Under the pieces are notes generated by a model. That model saw only the letters and a list, made by a program, of their open reading frames with translations. It had not been told where the DNA came from and searched no databases. A stretch of DNA of 64,000 nt. It comes from CBDFHB01 sp965250115. Lineage in GTDB: Bacteria > Acidobacteriota > Vicinamibacteria > Marinacidobacterales > SMYC01. Below are positions 53,563 to 62,346 of the stretch, in pieces. Positions within the stretch are counted from its first letter, which is position 1. Each line of letters begins with the position of its first letter. Location: positions 186,001-250,000 of the forward strand of contig CBDFNJ010000002.1 in assembly GCA_965250115.1 (NCBI GenBank), given 5' to 3'. The translations under genes and the position numbers were made by a program.

Positions 53563-55259
53563 TCAAGACGGTCGGATGGTGTAGTTCCATTTGGGTAGAG
53601 TCTGGTCCTTTGTAACGGAAAGCGCCTGCATCCGCTCGTCAGTGATTTTGACGCCCTTCGGATAACGACGCCGGATAAGGTGTGCGCGTACTCGCAAACC
53701 GGAAGAGGTGGTGGTCGTGCGGATGTATTTGAGGATGGTTTCGTAGCTGTCGAGAGGCCTGCCCGCCCAGTTCTTGCTGACCTCGCTGAACAGACGGTGC
53801 TCCACTGGATTCCACTTGGATGTACCGGACGGATAGTGGGCTATGGTGATAGCGATGTCGTGGCGATTGCAAATCCGCGTTTGAAGCCCGTGCTTCCAAC
53901 CCCGACACCGATAGCCATTGCTGCCCCCGGCGTCTGCCAATATCGCGAGGTCACGGGCTGCAGGATAGCGTCGCCGTCCTTCCGTTCGCCACCACTTCTC
54001 GATGGCATTCACGGCGAAGTCCGGGGTGTTGTACGAGGTACCAATGAACACTGTCCCGCGGTTCGCGAGCAGATCGTAGACGCCGTAGGGGATTGCGATG
54101 CCGTTCGATTCGGAACGGAAGTCATGGCCTTTGACGAGAGTCGGCTCGCGGTTCCAGGCCTGCCCGCCGTTTTTGAATAATCCCACCAGCTCCCGTTTCT
54201 TCGTGTCTACGCTGATGATGGGATGACCAGCTGCGGCAAAACGCGCGCGCAGTTCGGCGATACACGCGAATTGGGTATCGCGATCTTCGGACGTGGCACC
54301 GCACAGCTTCTTGTGGTTCACCCGCAACGAGAAGCCGAGCTGTTTGAGCAGTCGACCGACGGTTTTGCTGCTGACGTTCACACCGAGGCTTCTTAGCTCG
54401 CAAGCAATCTTGTCGGTGGTCCGCCGCGTCCATTTCACTCCCGTCATCGGATCGCCCGCGGTGTCGTGCTTCATGAGTTCTTCGATCTTGGCGATGACTT
54501 CTGGCGTTTTTTTTGCACGGCGCGCCGTCCGCCACCCTTTCGCCGAACTCCGTCGAGCTCAACATCTCTCATTAGCAATTCCCTACGACCTCTGGCTACC
54601 GTGCTCGGACCCATCCCGAGCAGTTCGGCAATCTGTTGGTCGCCACCGTGACCGAGCTTCATGGCCTCGACTCCCGCGTAGAGACGGCGCTGCTTTTCAT
54701 CGAGCAGGCTGTAGAAAAGAACGATCGCAGCCTTCAACTCCACGGGGAGCACGCGGACTCCCCCGACCCAGCCCAACGTGGAAGGTGACGCCTCATGTAC
54801 CTGGCGGGCCGAGAGCTGTTGCTTGCGCGTGCTCACATCGGTGGCCAGATACAGATATCGGCCGAACACCTGCTCGCGCGCCAATCTTTTCTCTCGGACC
54901 AGTTTCAACAGAGGAGCCTTGACGTCAACCTGCACCACGTCCTCGAGCTCGTCGACGTAGTAGCCTGCCTCACAGGCCGCGACCAACGCTTTTACCGTCG
55001 CAAGCAACGTCCCGTACTTCGAGAACCACACTGAGCGCAACGACCAAAGACCTTTTCGATCGAACTGGGCGATCTCGTCCAACGTGTAGTAGCTACCACG
55101 GTGGGAGTAGCTTGTCCGATACGCCAACTCATTGAGCTTTCGGAAGACGGTCGAGTCCACATCGGTACCCAACACTGCCTTCAAATCATCGAGGGTAGCT
55201 ATTTTGTGCTTCCTCAACAGGCGGTCGAGATCTTCAGACTGATAGCTCGTAGGTCTCAT
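53563..55259 (-). CDS. ISAzo13-family transposase, two frames probably joined by -1 frameshifting
   Basis: The upstream frame (55259-54471, 262 codons) starts with an extra winged-helix-like region (YQSEDLDRLLRKHKIATLDD, LNELAYRTSYSHRGSYYTLD) and continues into the ISAzo13 N-terminus (QRRLYAGVEAMKLGHGGDQQ, GRRELLMRDVELDGVRRKGG). The downstream frame (to 53563) continues with KTPEVIAKIEELMKHDTAGD, KWTRRTTDKIACELRSLGV, HPIISVDTKKRELVGLFKN, GIAIPYGVYD, AILADAGGSNGYR, GTSKWNPVEHRLFS, WNYTIRP, the conserved catalytic part. The frames meet, in the -1 direction, exactly at a run of eight A. About 565 residues if joined. Alternatively a one-base deletion. Confidence 0.75.
54507..54514 (-). promoter_or_regulatory. 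A8 slippery sequence, candidate -1 frameshift site
   Basis: On the minus strand GTG CAA AAA AAA CGC: the run of eight A gives an A-AAA-AAA heptamer where tRNA(Lys) can slip back one base. The -1 frame from this point is the one that continues the ISAzo13 homology. Confidence 0.5.
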
Positions 55260-55472
55260 AATAGGAGAAGTGCTCCTTGATAGGCGTAATCCTCCTACAA
55301 TGAGGACCGTTTGTCAAACACGCGCTGGTTGCTGAAGACCTACAAATGTTCCGTTTCTAGGGAGCTTGCCAGGCATCTCGTGATGCCAGACGATATCGCG
55401 ATCACGACCTGAAACAGGAAGAGTGTGCTCAAAACTAGACAGTTATTTTGTCGGCGGCCCTTAGGGAAACGC

Positions 55473-55480
55473 GTCCCATG
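55473..55480 (+). repeat. 8-bp target-site duplication, left (IS256-family element)
   Basis: GTCCCATG, identical to 56848-56855. Confidence 0.9.
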
Positions 55481-56847
55481 GGATCTGTCCCGATTCCCGT
55501 GGAAATAAGAATGGCGTAACCTCCGGTTAAGAAAAACCAAACCACGCCTGTAAAGGCGAGGAGGAGGATTACGCCATGAAGAAGCCTACCACCATATCGA
55601 AGGAGTCTGTAAGCGAGTATCGGGAGTTCGTCCAACTTCGGCTGCGTAAGCGGGTACTGGAGGCAATCGAGGTCGTGCTCGAGGAAGAAGTCGACCAAGC
55701 GCTGGGGTGTGGTAGCTACGAGCGTGCGGAAGACCGCCGTGGATATCGCAACGGAGCCGAAACCCGTCGCGTGACGACGTCGGTGGGAACTCGCGAGCTC
55801 CGGGTGCCACGAGCCCGCGTGCGAGACGAGGAAACGGGAGAAACGACAGAGTTCAGGAGCGAGCTGTTGCCCCGGTACGCGCGCCGGACTCGTGAGGTCG
55901 ACGAGGCGATCTTGGGGACCTACTTGTCGGGCGCGAATAGCCGCCGGATCCGCAAAGCGCTGAAACCACTGCTCGGTGAGGAGCACCTATCGAAGAGCGC
56001 GGTGTCTCGCGTGGTTAGCCGGCTGAAGGAGCGCTTCGAGGAATGGCAGAACCGTGCTCTCAGCGAGGAGGTCTACGCGATCGTTTACCTGGACGGCTTC
56101 CACCTGAAAGTGCGGATGGCGAAACGTGTGATCAGCGTACCCGTACTGGTCGCGCTCGGGGTCGCGCCAGACGGGCAGAAACGTCTGTTGTCATTGCGTC
56201 TGGCGGTGAGCGAAGCCTCGACGCATTGGGGCTCCGTGCTGGAGGGACTCCAGGCTCGAGGACTCCGGGCTCCCAAGCTAGTGATCAGCGACGGCCACAA
56301 GGGGCTGACGAAAGCGCTGGAGAAGTGGCCGGGGTGCCGGTTGCAGCGATGTACCGAGCACAAGCGCGCCAACTTGCTCCAACATTGCCCGGCGCACGCA
56401 CGCCGTGAGCTCCGGCGTGACTACAACCGGATCGTCTACGCCAAGAACGGGATCGATGCTCGCAAAGCCTATGACGAGCTCGTCGCCAAGTGGACGCCTC
56501 TCGCGCCGGCCGTCGTCCGAAGCCTAGAGGAGGCCGGTAATCAGCTGCTGACCTTCTACGAATTCCCTCGTGCCATGTGGAAATCGATTCGAACGACCAA
56601 TGCTCTGGAGAATCTCAACCGCGAGTTTCGACGCCGGACGAAAACCCAAGCGTCGTTCTCCAGCGAGGAGTCCGCGGTCGCTTTGCTGTTTGGGCTTATC
56701 GCCTCTGGCCAGATTCAACTACGACGCATCGACGGCTACCAACGTCTGAGCGAGGTTCTCGAACACGCGGAGGTTGCCGCCTGATCTGATACCCTGATGA
56801 CGGAGTGGAGGGCGCCGTTCTTTTTCCACGAACCTCGGGACACATCC
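55481..56847 (+). mobile_element. Intact IS256-family element (1367 bp)
   Basis: Terminal inverted repeats start GGATCTGTCCCGATTCCCGT (left) and GGATGTGTCCCGAGGTTCGT (right, complement) and continue through GGAAA.AAGAA.GGCG. Perfect 8-bp target duplication GTCCCATG on both sides, the length expected for this family. One full-length transposase gene, so it looks recent and functional. Confidence 0.93.
55576..56784 (+). CDS. IS256-family transposase
   Basis: 402 residues with GGAGGAGG nine bases before the ATG. Mutator signatures: EEVDQALGCGSYERAEDRRG, YRNGAETRRVTTSVG, the first catalytic Asp in VYLDGFHLKVRM, the second in VISDGHKGLTKAL, the C/H motif LQRCTEHKRANLLQH, and the Glu in RTTNALENLNREFRRRTKTQ. 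Complete frame, no stops. Confidence 0.96.
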   Translation: MKKPTTISKESVSEYREFVQLRLRKRVLEAIEVVLEEEVDQALGCGSYERAEDRRGYRNGAETRRVTTSVGTRELRVPRARVRDEETGETTEFRSELLPRYARRTREVDEAILGTYLSGANSRRIRKALKPLLGEEHLSKSAVSRVVSRLKERFEEWQNRALSEEVYAIVYLDGFHLKVRMAKRVISVPVLVALGVAPDGQKRLLSLRLAVSEASTHWGSVLEGLQARGLRAPKLVISDGHKGLTKALEKWPGCRLQRCTEHKRANLLQHCPAHARRELRRDYNRIVYAKNGIDARKAYDELVAKWTPLAPAVVRSLEEAGNQLLTFYEFPRAMWKSIRTTNALENLNREFRRRTKTQASFSSEESAVALLFGLIASGQIQLRRIDGYQRLSEVLEHAEVAA

Positions 56848-56855
56848 GTCCCATG
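56848..56855 (+). repeat. 8-bp target-site duplication, right, containing the start codon of the next gene
   Basis: GTCCCATG; the ATG at 56853-56855 is the start codon of the GAF-domain gene. Confidence 0.9.
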
Positions 56856-58076
56856 AATCAAGATCAACTTCGGGCGAAATCGTTAGCACTCTTTCATGCG
56901 CTCGTCTCGAGCTGGGCGAACGGGCTTCGCAAAGAAGTCACGGGGCTCCAGGACGAGGTGATCGGCAAGCTCGACGGGCTTCAAGAGCGCATGTCCAAGT
57001 ACGAAGAGAATATCGATGAGGACCGTATTCTCGCATTCGCCAATGAGGCTATGAACTTGGTGGGTGGAGGCTTTGGCGGCGGTGATACGCTGAAGAAGGT
57101 CCGTCAGTCGCTCACGCAGATCGACGCCGGAACTTCTCTCACGGAAGTTCTGACGCTGCTCCTCGACGAGCTCGCGCAATTCGCTCCCCGGGTCGCTCTG
57201 TTCATTGTGAAGGGCGGCTCCTGCATCGGGTGGAACGGCAAGGGGTTCGACGACACTCCGGGCTTTAACAACGAGGCCATCAAGCGCATCTCCGTACCCA
57301 CGAGTGCCGACACCGTCTTCAGCGCGGCAATCAACTCACGCACGAGCTTCGTCGGCGAGAGCACGAAACAGCGCGACAACGTGCAGCTCCTTTCCCGCAT
57401 CGGGAACGTTCTGCCTTCCGCGGTTTTCGCCACGCCGCTCATCCTGCGGGATCGGATCGCCGCCGTCGTTTATGCGGACAGCGGTGACGGGGCCGATCAG
57501 TTGCAGGAGGCCGAGGCTCTCGAGATTCTCACCGCCTATGCTTCGAAGCAGCTCGACGCACTGAGCGCCCAGAAGACTTCGAGGACCGGCGAGCATGCCG
57601 CCGCGCCCGCACCGACTCGCGCTCCGACACCGCAAGCCGCGGCTCCGAGCTTCGACGCGCCCGAGGACGAGCAGGGCACGGTCATGTTCAACGCGGGCGA
57701 CATAAATCTTTCGAACCTGGGCCCTTCGCGCGCGGCGACCGAGGCCTCACCAGCCGCTTCGACCCCCGCTACCGCCGAGCCGAACCTCGACGCGCTCGAC
57801 CCGGACACGCGCAAGAAGCACGAGGATGCCATGCGCTTTGCGAGGCTTCTAGTCTCCGAGATCAAGCTTTACAACGAAGCGAAAGTGCAACAGGGTCGGT
57901 CAAGCCGCGGGCTCTATGACCTCTTGCGGGACGACATCGAGCGGAGTCGACAGCTCTATCGCGAGCGCGTTCCTGAGCCGATACGGCAGAGCACGAACTA
58001 CTTCAACGGGGAGCTTGTGCGCATCCTTGCCGACGGCGACGAAGGTGCGATGGGGAAATCTCTGCCGATAGGCTGA
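56853..58076 (+). CDS. GAF-domain-like protein, separated from its leader by an IS
   Basis: 407 residues from ATG 56853 (MNQDQLRAKSLALFHALVSS). Helical/coiled-coil N-terminus (~1-85), a GAF-like domain (~95-245: SLTEVLTLLLDELAQFAPRV, ALFIVKGGSCIGWNGKGFDD, FATPLILRDRIAAVVYADSG), a Pro/Ala-rich linker, and a helical C-terminal domain (RKKHEDAMRFARLLVSEIKL, LRDDIERSRQLYRERVP). Role unknown; probably a small-molecule or redox sensor. The IS256-family element sits immediately before the ATG, leaving the original upstream region (with AGGGA about ten bases before the old ATG) on its far side at 55460-55480. An in-frame GTG at 56805 inside the IS could give a 16-residue longer product. Confidence 0.75.
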   Translation: MNQDQLRAKSLALFHALVSSWANGLRKEVTGLQDEVIGKLDGLQERMSKYEENIDEDRILAFANEAMNLVGGGFGGGDTLKKVRQSLTQIDAGTSLTEVLTLLLDELAQFAPRVALFIVKGGSCIGWNGKGFDDTPGFNNEAIKRISVPTSADTVFSAAINSRTSFVGESTKQRDNVQLLSRIGNVLPSAVFATPLILRDRIAAVVYADSGDGADQLQEAEALEILTAYASKQLDALSAQKTSRTGEHAAAPAPTRAPTPQAAAPSFDAPEDEQGTVMFNAGDINLSNLGPSRAATEASPAASTPATAEPNLDALDPDTRKKHEDAMRFARLLVSEIKLYNEAKVQQGRSSRGLYDLLRDDIERSRQLYRERVPEPIRQSTNYFNGELVRILADGDEGAMGKSLPIG

Positions 58077-58109
58077 AAACCCGCCAGGCCGCCTCCTGAG
58101 TTCTCTGTT

Positions 58110-58117
58110 AGAATTGA
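58110..58117 (+). repeat. 8-bp target-site duplication, left (ISL3-family derivative)
   Basis: AGAATTGA, identical to 58779-58786. Confidence 0.88.
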
Positions 58118-58778
58118 GGGTCTACGCGGATTCGTGTGGGTAAGTCCTGACGGAAAAACAGTGTAACTCATTGTGTGGAAAAGGTATCGAGTACTTCATC
58201 AGGTGCTGAAAAGTGGTCCATTTTTAGGATAGGCTAACCGAGTGAAAAATTCCCAGTCGATCCGCTCGCTGTTTGCGCTGCCAGGTTTCGTGGTGTGCCG
58301 GATTGAAGGGTCTATTCGGTGACCGATACGCCCGCGTCATCCAGCTCAAGAGGCGAAAAAAACAGCTGTGTGCTCTTACTGTGGGCAACGGTGCCGGGGG
58401 CGCTATGACAAGCAAGTGTGCCGGGTCCGCGACCTGTCGTTGGCAGGCTGGCGGATCTATCTGGAATACGAGCGTTGGCGCGTCAACTGCTCTGGGTGCG
58501 GCGGTGTGCATGTAGAACACCTGGACTGGCTGGCGAACAACTCGCGCTACACCTAGCGTTTTGCGACGCATGTGGGCAAGCTGTGCCGGACAAGGCGGTG
58601 GCCGAGATGGAACGTCTGCGCCTCCTAGTTGAAGGGGTCAACAACAAAATCCGTGTGCTGCAACGACGCGCCTACGGCTATCGCGACGAGGAATATCTCA
58701 AGCTGAAGATCGTGGCGGCATTCCTTCCGCCATTACCCAGAAATGCCGTCTTCAACCCACACGAATCCGCGTAGACCC
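58118..58778 (+). mobile_element. Internally deleted ISL3-family element (661 bp)
   Basis: Perfect 21-base inverted repeats begin GGGTCTACGCGGATTCGTGT on the left, with its complement at 58758-58778. Perfect 8-bp target duplication AGAATTGA, as expected for ISL3. Only the two extremes of the transposase remain, so it depends on another copy for movement. Confidence 0.9.
58330..58775 (+). pseudogene. ISL3-family transposase remnant (zinc finger and C-terminus only)
   Basis: The N-terminal zinc-finger block CSYCGQRCRGRYDKQVCRVR, DLSLAGWRIYLEYERWRVNC and CGGVHVEHLDWLANNSRYT is followed by a stop, frame changes, and then the extreme C-terminus NKIRVLQRRAYGYRDEEYLK with LKIVAAFLPPLP. The catalytic DDE core (about 300 codons) is deleted. 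Confidence 0.85.
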
Positions 58779-58786
58779 AGAATTGA
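58779..58786 (+). repeat. 8-bp target-site duplication, right (ISL3-family derivative)
   Basis: AGAATTGA, identical to 58110-58117. Confidence 0.88.
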
Positions 58787-58863
58787 GATACATCCTAAAT
58801 TAGGGTTTCGGTCCTCGTCGACGCGGGACGAAACCAGAGGACTGGCTCCGGCGGGCACCAAGA

Positions 58864-61127
58864 ATGTATCAGGGTTCGAGGCGAGCGCTCTTTCCAGCCG
58901 CCCTTCTTGTGTTCGGCAGCTATCTTCTCGGCCTGCTGGTGGCCGCGCCCAAGTCGCCGGTTGCAACGGAGGAAGCCGCGCCGGCGGTCTCGACCAGGGT
59001 GCCCTGGGAGCCATTGAGCCGGCCCTCCCCGGAGCTATTGCACGTCTCGACCTTGCTGAGCTCGGGAGCCAAGCAGAAACCACAACAGAGAGTACAGCTC
59101 GAGGCCCTTAGTAACGATACGACGCGGCCTGCCATAACGAGAGGATTGGCGGCCTTTGCTCTCGGGATCTCCTATTCGGCACAACGGAATAGCACCAAAG
59201 CGATCGAGAGCTTTAGAGCGCCCGAGATCGGAGCCACCGAGCTTGGCGGTTACGCCCTTCACTACCTGGCTCGAGATCTCGAATCCAGGGACCCGGGCGC
59301 TGCCCTCGATGCGCTCGGGCAGTTGGAGTCTCGATTTCCCGAATTCGCTCAAATCGATGCTGCCCGTCTGCGCTACGCTCGACTTCTGAACTCGAAGGGC
59401 AAGCGTGACGAAGCCGTTCGCATCCTGAAACGAGCGGCTCGAAGCAATGACGAGAAGCTCCGTGGCGACGCGTTGGACGAGGTCTCGAAGGTGCTCGTCC
59501 AACGCGGTCGCTATCAGGAGGCGGTGGAAGCGCTCGAGACCCTCTACTACGAGCTCCCACGCCACGCGAGAGCTTCGAACGGCGGCGCGCGTCTGACGCG
59601 TGTCCGCAAAAAGCTTCCCGAGCCCCCCCGGCTCACTTGTATGAGCTTCAGTTCAAACGGGCGGAGCTCCTCATGGAAAAGGGGCGCTACCGTGACGCCT
59701 ACAACAACTTCGCCTCCATTCTGAAACGTTACGCAAAGGTTGCGGACACGGACCTCGTCCGTCTGAGGATGGCCACTTGCCAGTATCGACGAAGGCAGCT
59801 CACCGCCTCCCTCGCCAACTTCAAGAAAGTGAAGAAAGAGGAGCTGGTCCCCGAATCGCTCTTCTATCAGTCCGAGGTTGCGAGGAGAAAACGCCGAAAA
59901 GATTATCCGACTAGAGTCGCAGAGCTCGTGAACCGCTTTCCCAAGAGCCGCTGGACGGAAGCCGGGTTGTTCAGCCTCGCCGACTATCATGCGTCGAACG
60001 ACGAGCCTGATGCCGCCTACGCTCGCTATCGTCACATCGTCGCGCACTTTCCCCGCGGAGAGCACTATGTGGAGGCCCGGTGGAAGGTCTTGTTCGAGCT
60101 CTTTCGCTCGGGCCGATACGAGGAAGCCGCGTTCGGCTTCGAGGAGACGGCGCGAGAACAGCCGGGCGCGGACGAGCTTCCGCGTTTTCTCTATTGGGCT
60201 GGACGTGCTTACCAGGAGGCGGCACGTTTCGACCGAGCCGAGCCTCTCTTCCGGCAGGTGTTGCTCGGTTACCAGAACACCTACTACGGCCGTCGGGCCC
60301 TCGAGCACTTGTCGCAGTTGAAGGGCCAGCGCGCCTCTCTTGCCGCCATCGAAGCGGCTCGCAAAGGGATCGACCTGGGCGATGCCCTTGCCGTGCAACG
60401 GGGCGACATCCAGAGACGCATCGCTCAGCTTCTCGCCGTCGGCCTCGTCGAGAGCGCACTCGGAGAAGCGAAGACTGCGGTTCAAGGAAAGCGCGACGAC
60501 GCCGCCTTTCTCGCCATGGCCGCTTGGATTCACTCCGATCAGAAGCGGAACTTGCAGGCTATCATCACCATCCGGAAGGCCTTTCCTTTTTACGTCTCCG
60601 CCACCGGCGATCTCTTGCCGCGCCCAATCTGGGAGCTTTTCTATCCCCTCTCTTACCGGGAGCCCCTCGAACGTCTGTCGGCGCAACGCGGGCTCAACCC
60701 CTACCTCGTGGCGGCGCTCATCCGACAGGAGTCCACCTTCAACCCACGTGTGCGATCGAGAGCCGGGGCACGCGGGCTCATGCAGATCATGCCTTCGACG
60801 GGCCGCAACCTCGCACGCCAGGAACGGCGCAAATACAAGCTGGCGGATCTCTACAATCCCGAGATCAACATTCTCTATGGAACTCGTTACTTGAAGGAAG
60901 TCCTCGAACGTTTCAACGGCCGAGTGGACTACGCGCTCGCGAGCTATAACGCGGGCCCCCACCGTGTGAAGGGCTGGACCGGGATGGACATGACGATCGA
61001 CCCCGAGGTATTCATCGAGGACATTCCTTTCGACGAGACCCGTGGCTACGTAAAGTTGGTGCTCCGAAACGAGATGCTGTATCGTCGCCTCTACGCTGTG
61101 GCGGAGGTAAAGGCGGCGGCAGAATAG
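58864..61127 (+). pseudogene. slt: Slt-type soluble lytic transglycosylase, split by a frameshift in a C7 run
   Basis: First frame 58864-59724: signal anchor MYQGSRRALFPAALLVFGSY and helical repeats (GALDALGQLESRFPEFAQID-like). At 59623-59629 a run of seven C needs one more C; then EPPPAHLYELQFKRAELLME continues in the second frame to 61127. Together ~755 residues: TPR-like superhelix (YNNFASILKRYAKVADTDLV, HIVAHFPRGEHYVEARWKVL), then the lysozyme-like domain with the catalytic Glu in ALIRQESTFNPRVRSRAGAR, GLMQIMPSTGRNLA, NINILYGTRYLKEVL and YALASYNAGPHRVKGW. It cleaves peptidoglycan to anhydromuropeptides in the periplasm. A second frame alone (ATG 59637) lacks a signal peptide. Likely a sequence error or phase-variable tract. 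Confidence 0.82.
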
Positions 61128-61167
61128 CTCCCTCTCGCGAGTTCCTCCGTCGAGTGAGGAACGGCAC

Positions 61168-62346
61168 ATGCGAACATCTCGGTCGAGACCCAAAGCGTCT
61201 TCGAAAGCCCTCCAGTTCACCGAATCCGTTATTCGCGAGATGACTCGCCTCGCGGCCAAGCACGAAGCGATCAATCTGGCTCAAGGTTTCCCCGACTTCG
61301 CGGCGCCGAACGAGATCAAAGAGGCGGCCGTCGAAGCGATACGTAGGGACGTGAACCAATACGCAATTACGTGGGGGGCGAAATCGTTTCGAAACGCTAT
61401 CGCGAGCCGTTATCGGAAAGTCTATGGCATGGACGTGGACCCCGAGCGGCACGTGACGGTGACCTGCGGTTCGACGGAGGCCATGATGGCGACGATGCTC
61501 GCGGTCGTCGACCCCGGCGACGAGGTGATCGTCTTCGAGCCTTTCTACGAGAACTATGGACCGGACGCGATTCTTTCGGGCGCGGTGCCCAGCTACGTGA
61601 AGCTGCGCGAACCGGATTGGAGTTTCGATCTGGCAGAGCTGGAGAGCACTTTCAATGACCGCACCCGAGCTATCATTATTAATACTCCGAACAACCCGAC
61701 GGGCAAGGTATTCGGCCTGGAGGAGCTCGAGCACATCGCCCGTCTGTGCGTGAGCTGGGATGTCATCGCGGTCACAGACGAGATCTACGAGTACATCGTC
61801 TTCGGAAGGAAGCACATCCCGCTCGCGAGCCTGGATGGGATGGCGGAGAGAACGGTCACGATCAACAGCCTGTCGAAAACGTACTCGTTAACGGGCTGGC
61901 GCGTCGGCTGGGCGGTCGCCTCCGAGGAGATGGCGAACGCCATCCGGAAGGTACACGACTTTCTCACCGTGGGCGCCGCGGCTCCGCTTCAAGAGGCGGC
62001 GGCCGCCGCTCTCGCCCTTCCGGAGTCTTACTACGAGAAGCTCGCCGAAGACTATCGAGGGCGTCGTGACGTGCTTCTCGAAAGTCTGGAGGAAGCCGGA
62101 TTCCGCTGTTTCACACCCGACGGGGCCTACTACATCATGACGGACATCTCTCGCTTCGGTTTTTCGGATGACGTGAACTTCGCGAGACACCTCATCGAGA
62201 CCGCGGGCGTGGCCACCGTTCCCGGTTCTAGTTTCTACCATCAGCCCGAAGACGGCGCACAGAAGCTGCGGTTCACGTTCTGCAAGAAGCGAGAGACCCT
62301 CGACGCCGCCGGTGAGAGGCTCCGAAAGCTCCGGGGGACGACGTGA
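61168..62346 (+). CDS. Class I/II PLP aminotransferase (methionine/kynurenine type)
   Basis: 392 residues. Typical class I motifs: INLAQGFPDFAAPNEIKEAA, TCGSTEAMMATMLAVVDPGD, FEPFYENYGP, INTPNNPTGKVF, TDEIYEYIVF, the PLP lysine in SLSKTYSLTGWRVGW, and the C-terminal Arg in LRFTFCKK. Best fit is the methionine aminotransferase / kynurenine-oxoglutarate transaminase / glutamine transaminase K group (AINLAQGFPDF, YENYGPDA). Exact amino donor cannot be decided. It overlaps the next gene by four bases (GTGA), so the two are coupled. Confidence 0.88.
   Translation: MRTSRSRPKASSKALQFTESVIREMTRLAAKHEAINLAQGFPDFAAPNEIKEAAVEAIRRDVNQYAITWGAKSFRNAIASRYRKVYGMDVDPERHVTVTCGSTEAMMATMLAVVDPGDEVIVFEPFYENYGPDAILSGAVPSYVKLREPDWSFDLAELESTFNDRTRAIIINTPNNPTGKVFGLEELEHIARLCVSWDVIAVTDEIYEYIVFGRKHIPLASLDGMAERTVTINSLSKTYSLTGWRVGWAVASEEMANAIRKVHDFLTVGAAAPLQEAAAAALALPESYYEKLAEDYRGRRDVLLESLEEAGFRCFTPDGAYYIMTDISRFGFSDDVNFARHLIETAGVATVPGSSFYHQPEDGAQKLRFTFCKKRETLDAAGERLRKLRGTT

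Larger units (their letters stand above)
53543..55315 (-). mobile_element. ISAzo13-type element
   Basis: Contains a two-frame transposase on the minus strand. Proposed ends are GACAAA at 53543 and its inverted TTTGTC at 55310-55315; only six bases match exactly, so the boundaries are tentative. No target duplication found. Confidence 0.45.

Noticed and set aside
59547..61274. A 575-codon minus-strand ORF
   Set aside because: It is antisense to the slt gene, whose protein motifs are unmistakable; the long frame is a by-product of high GC.
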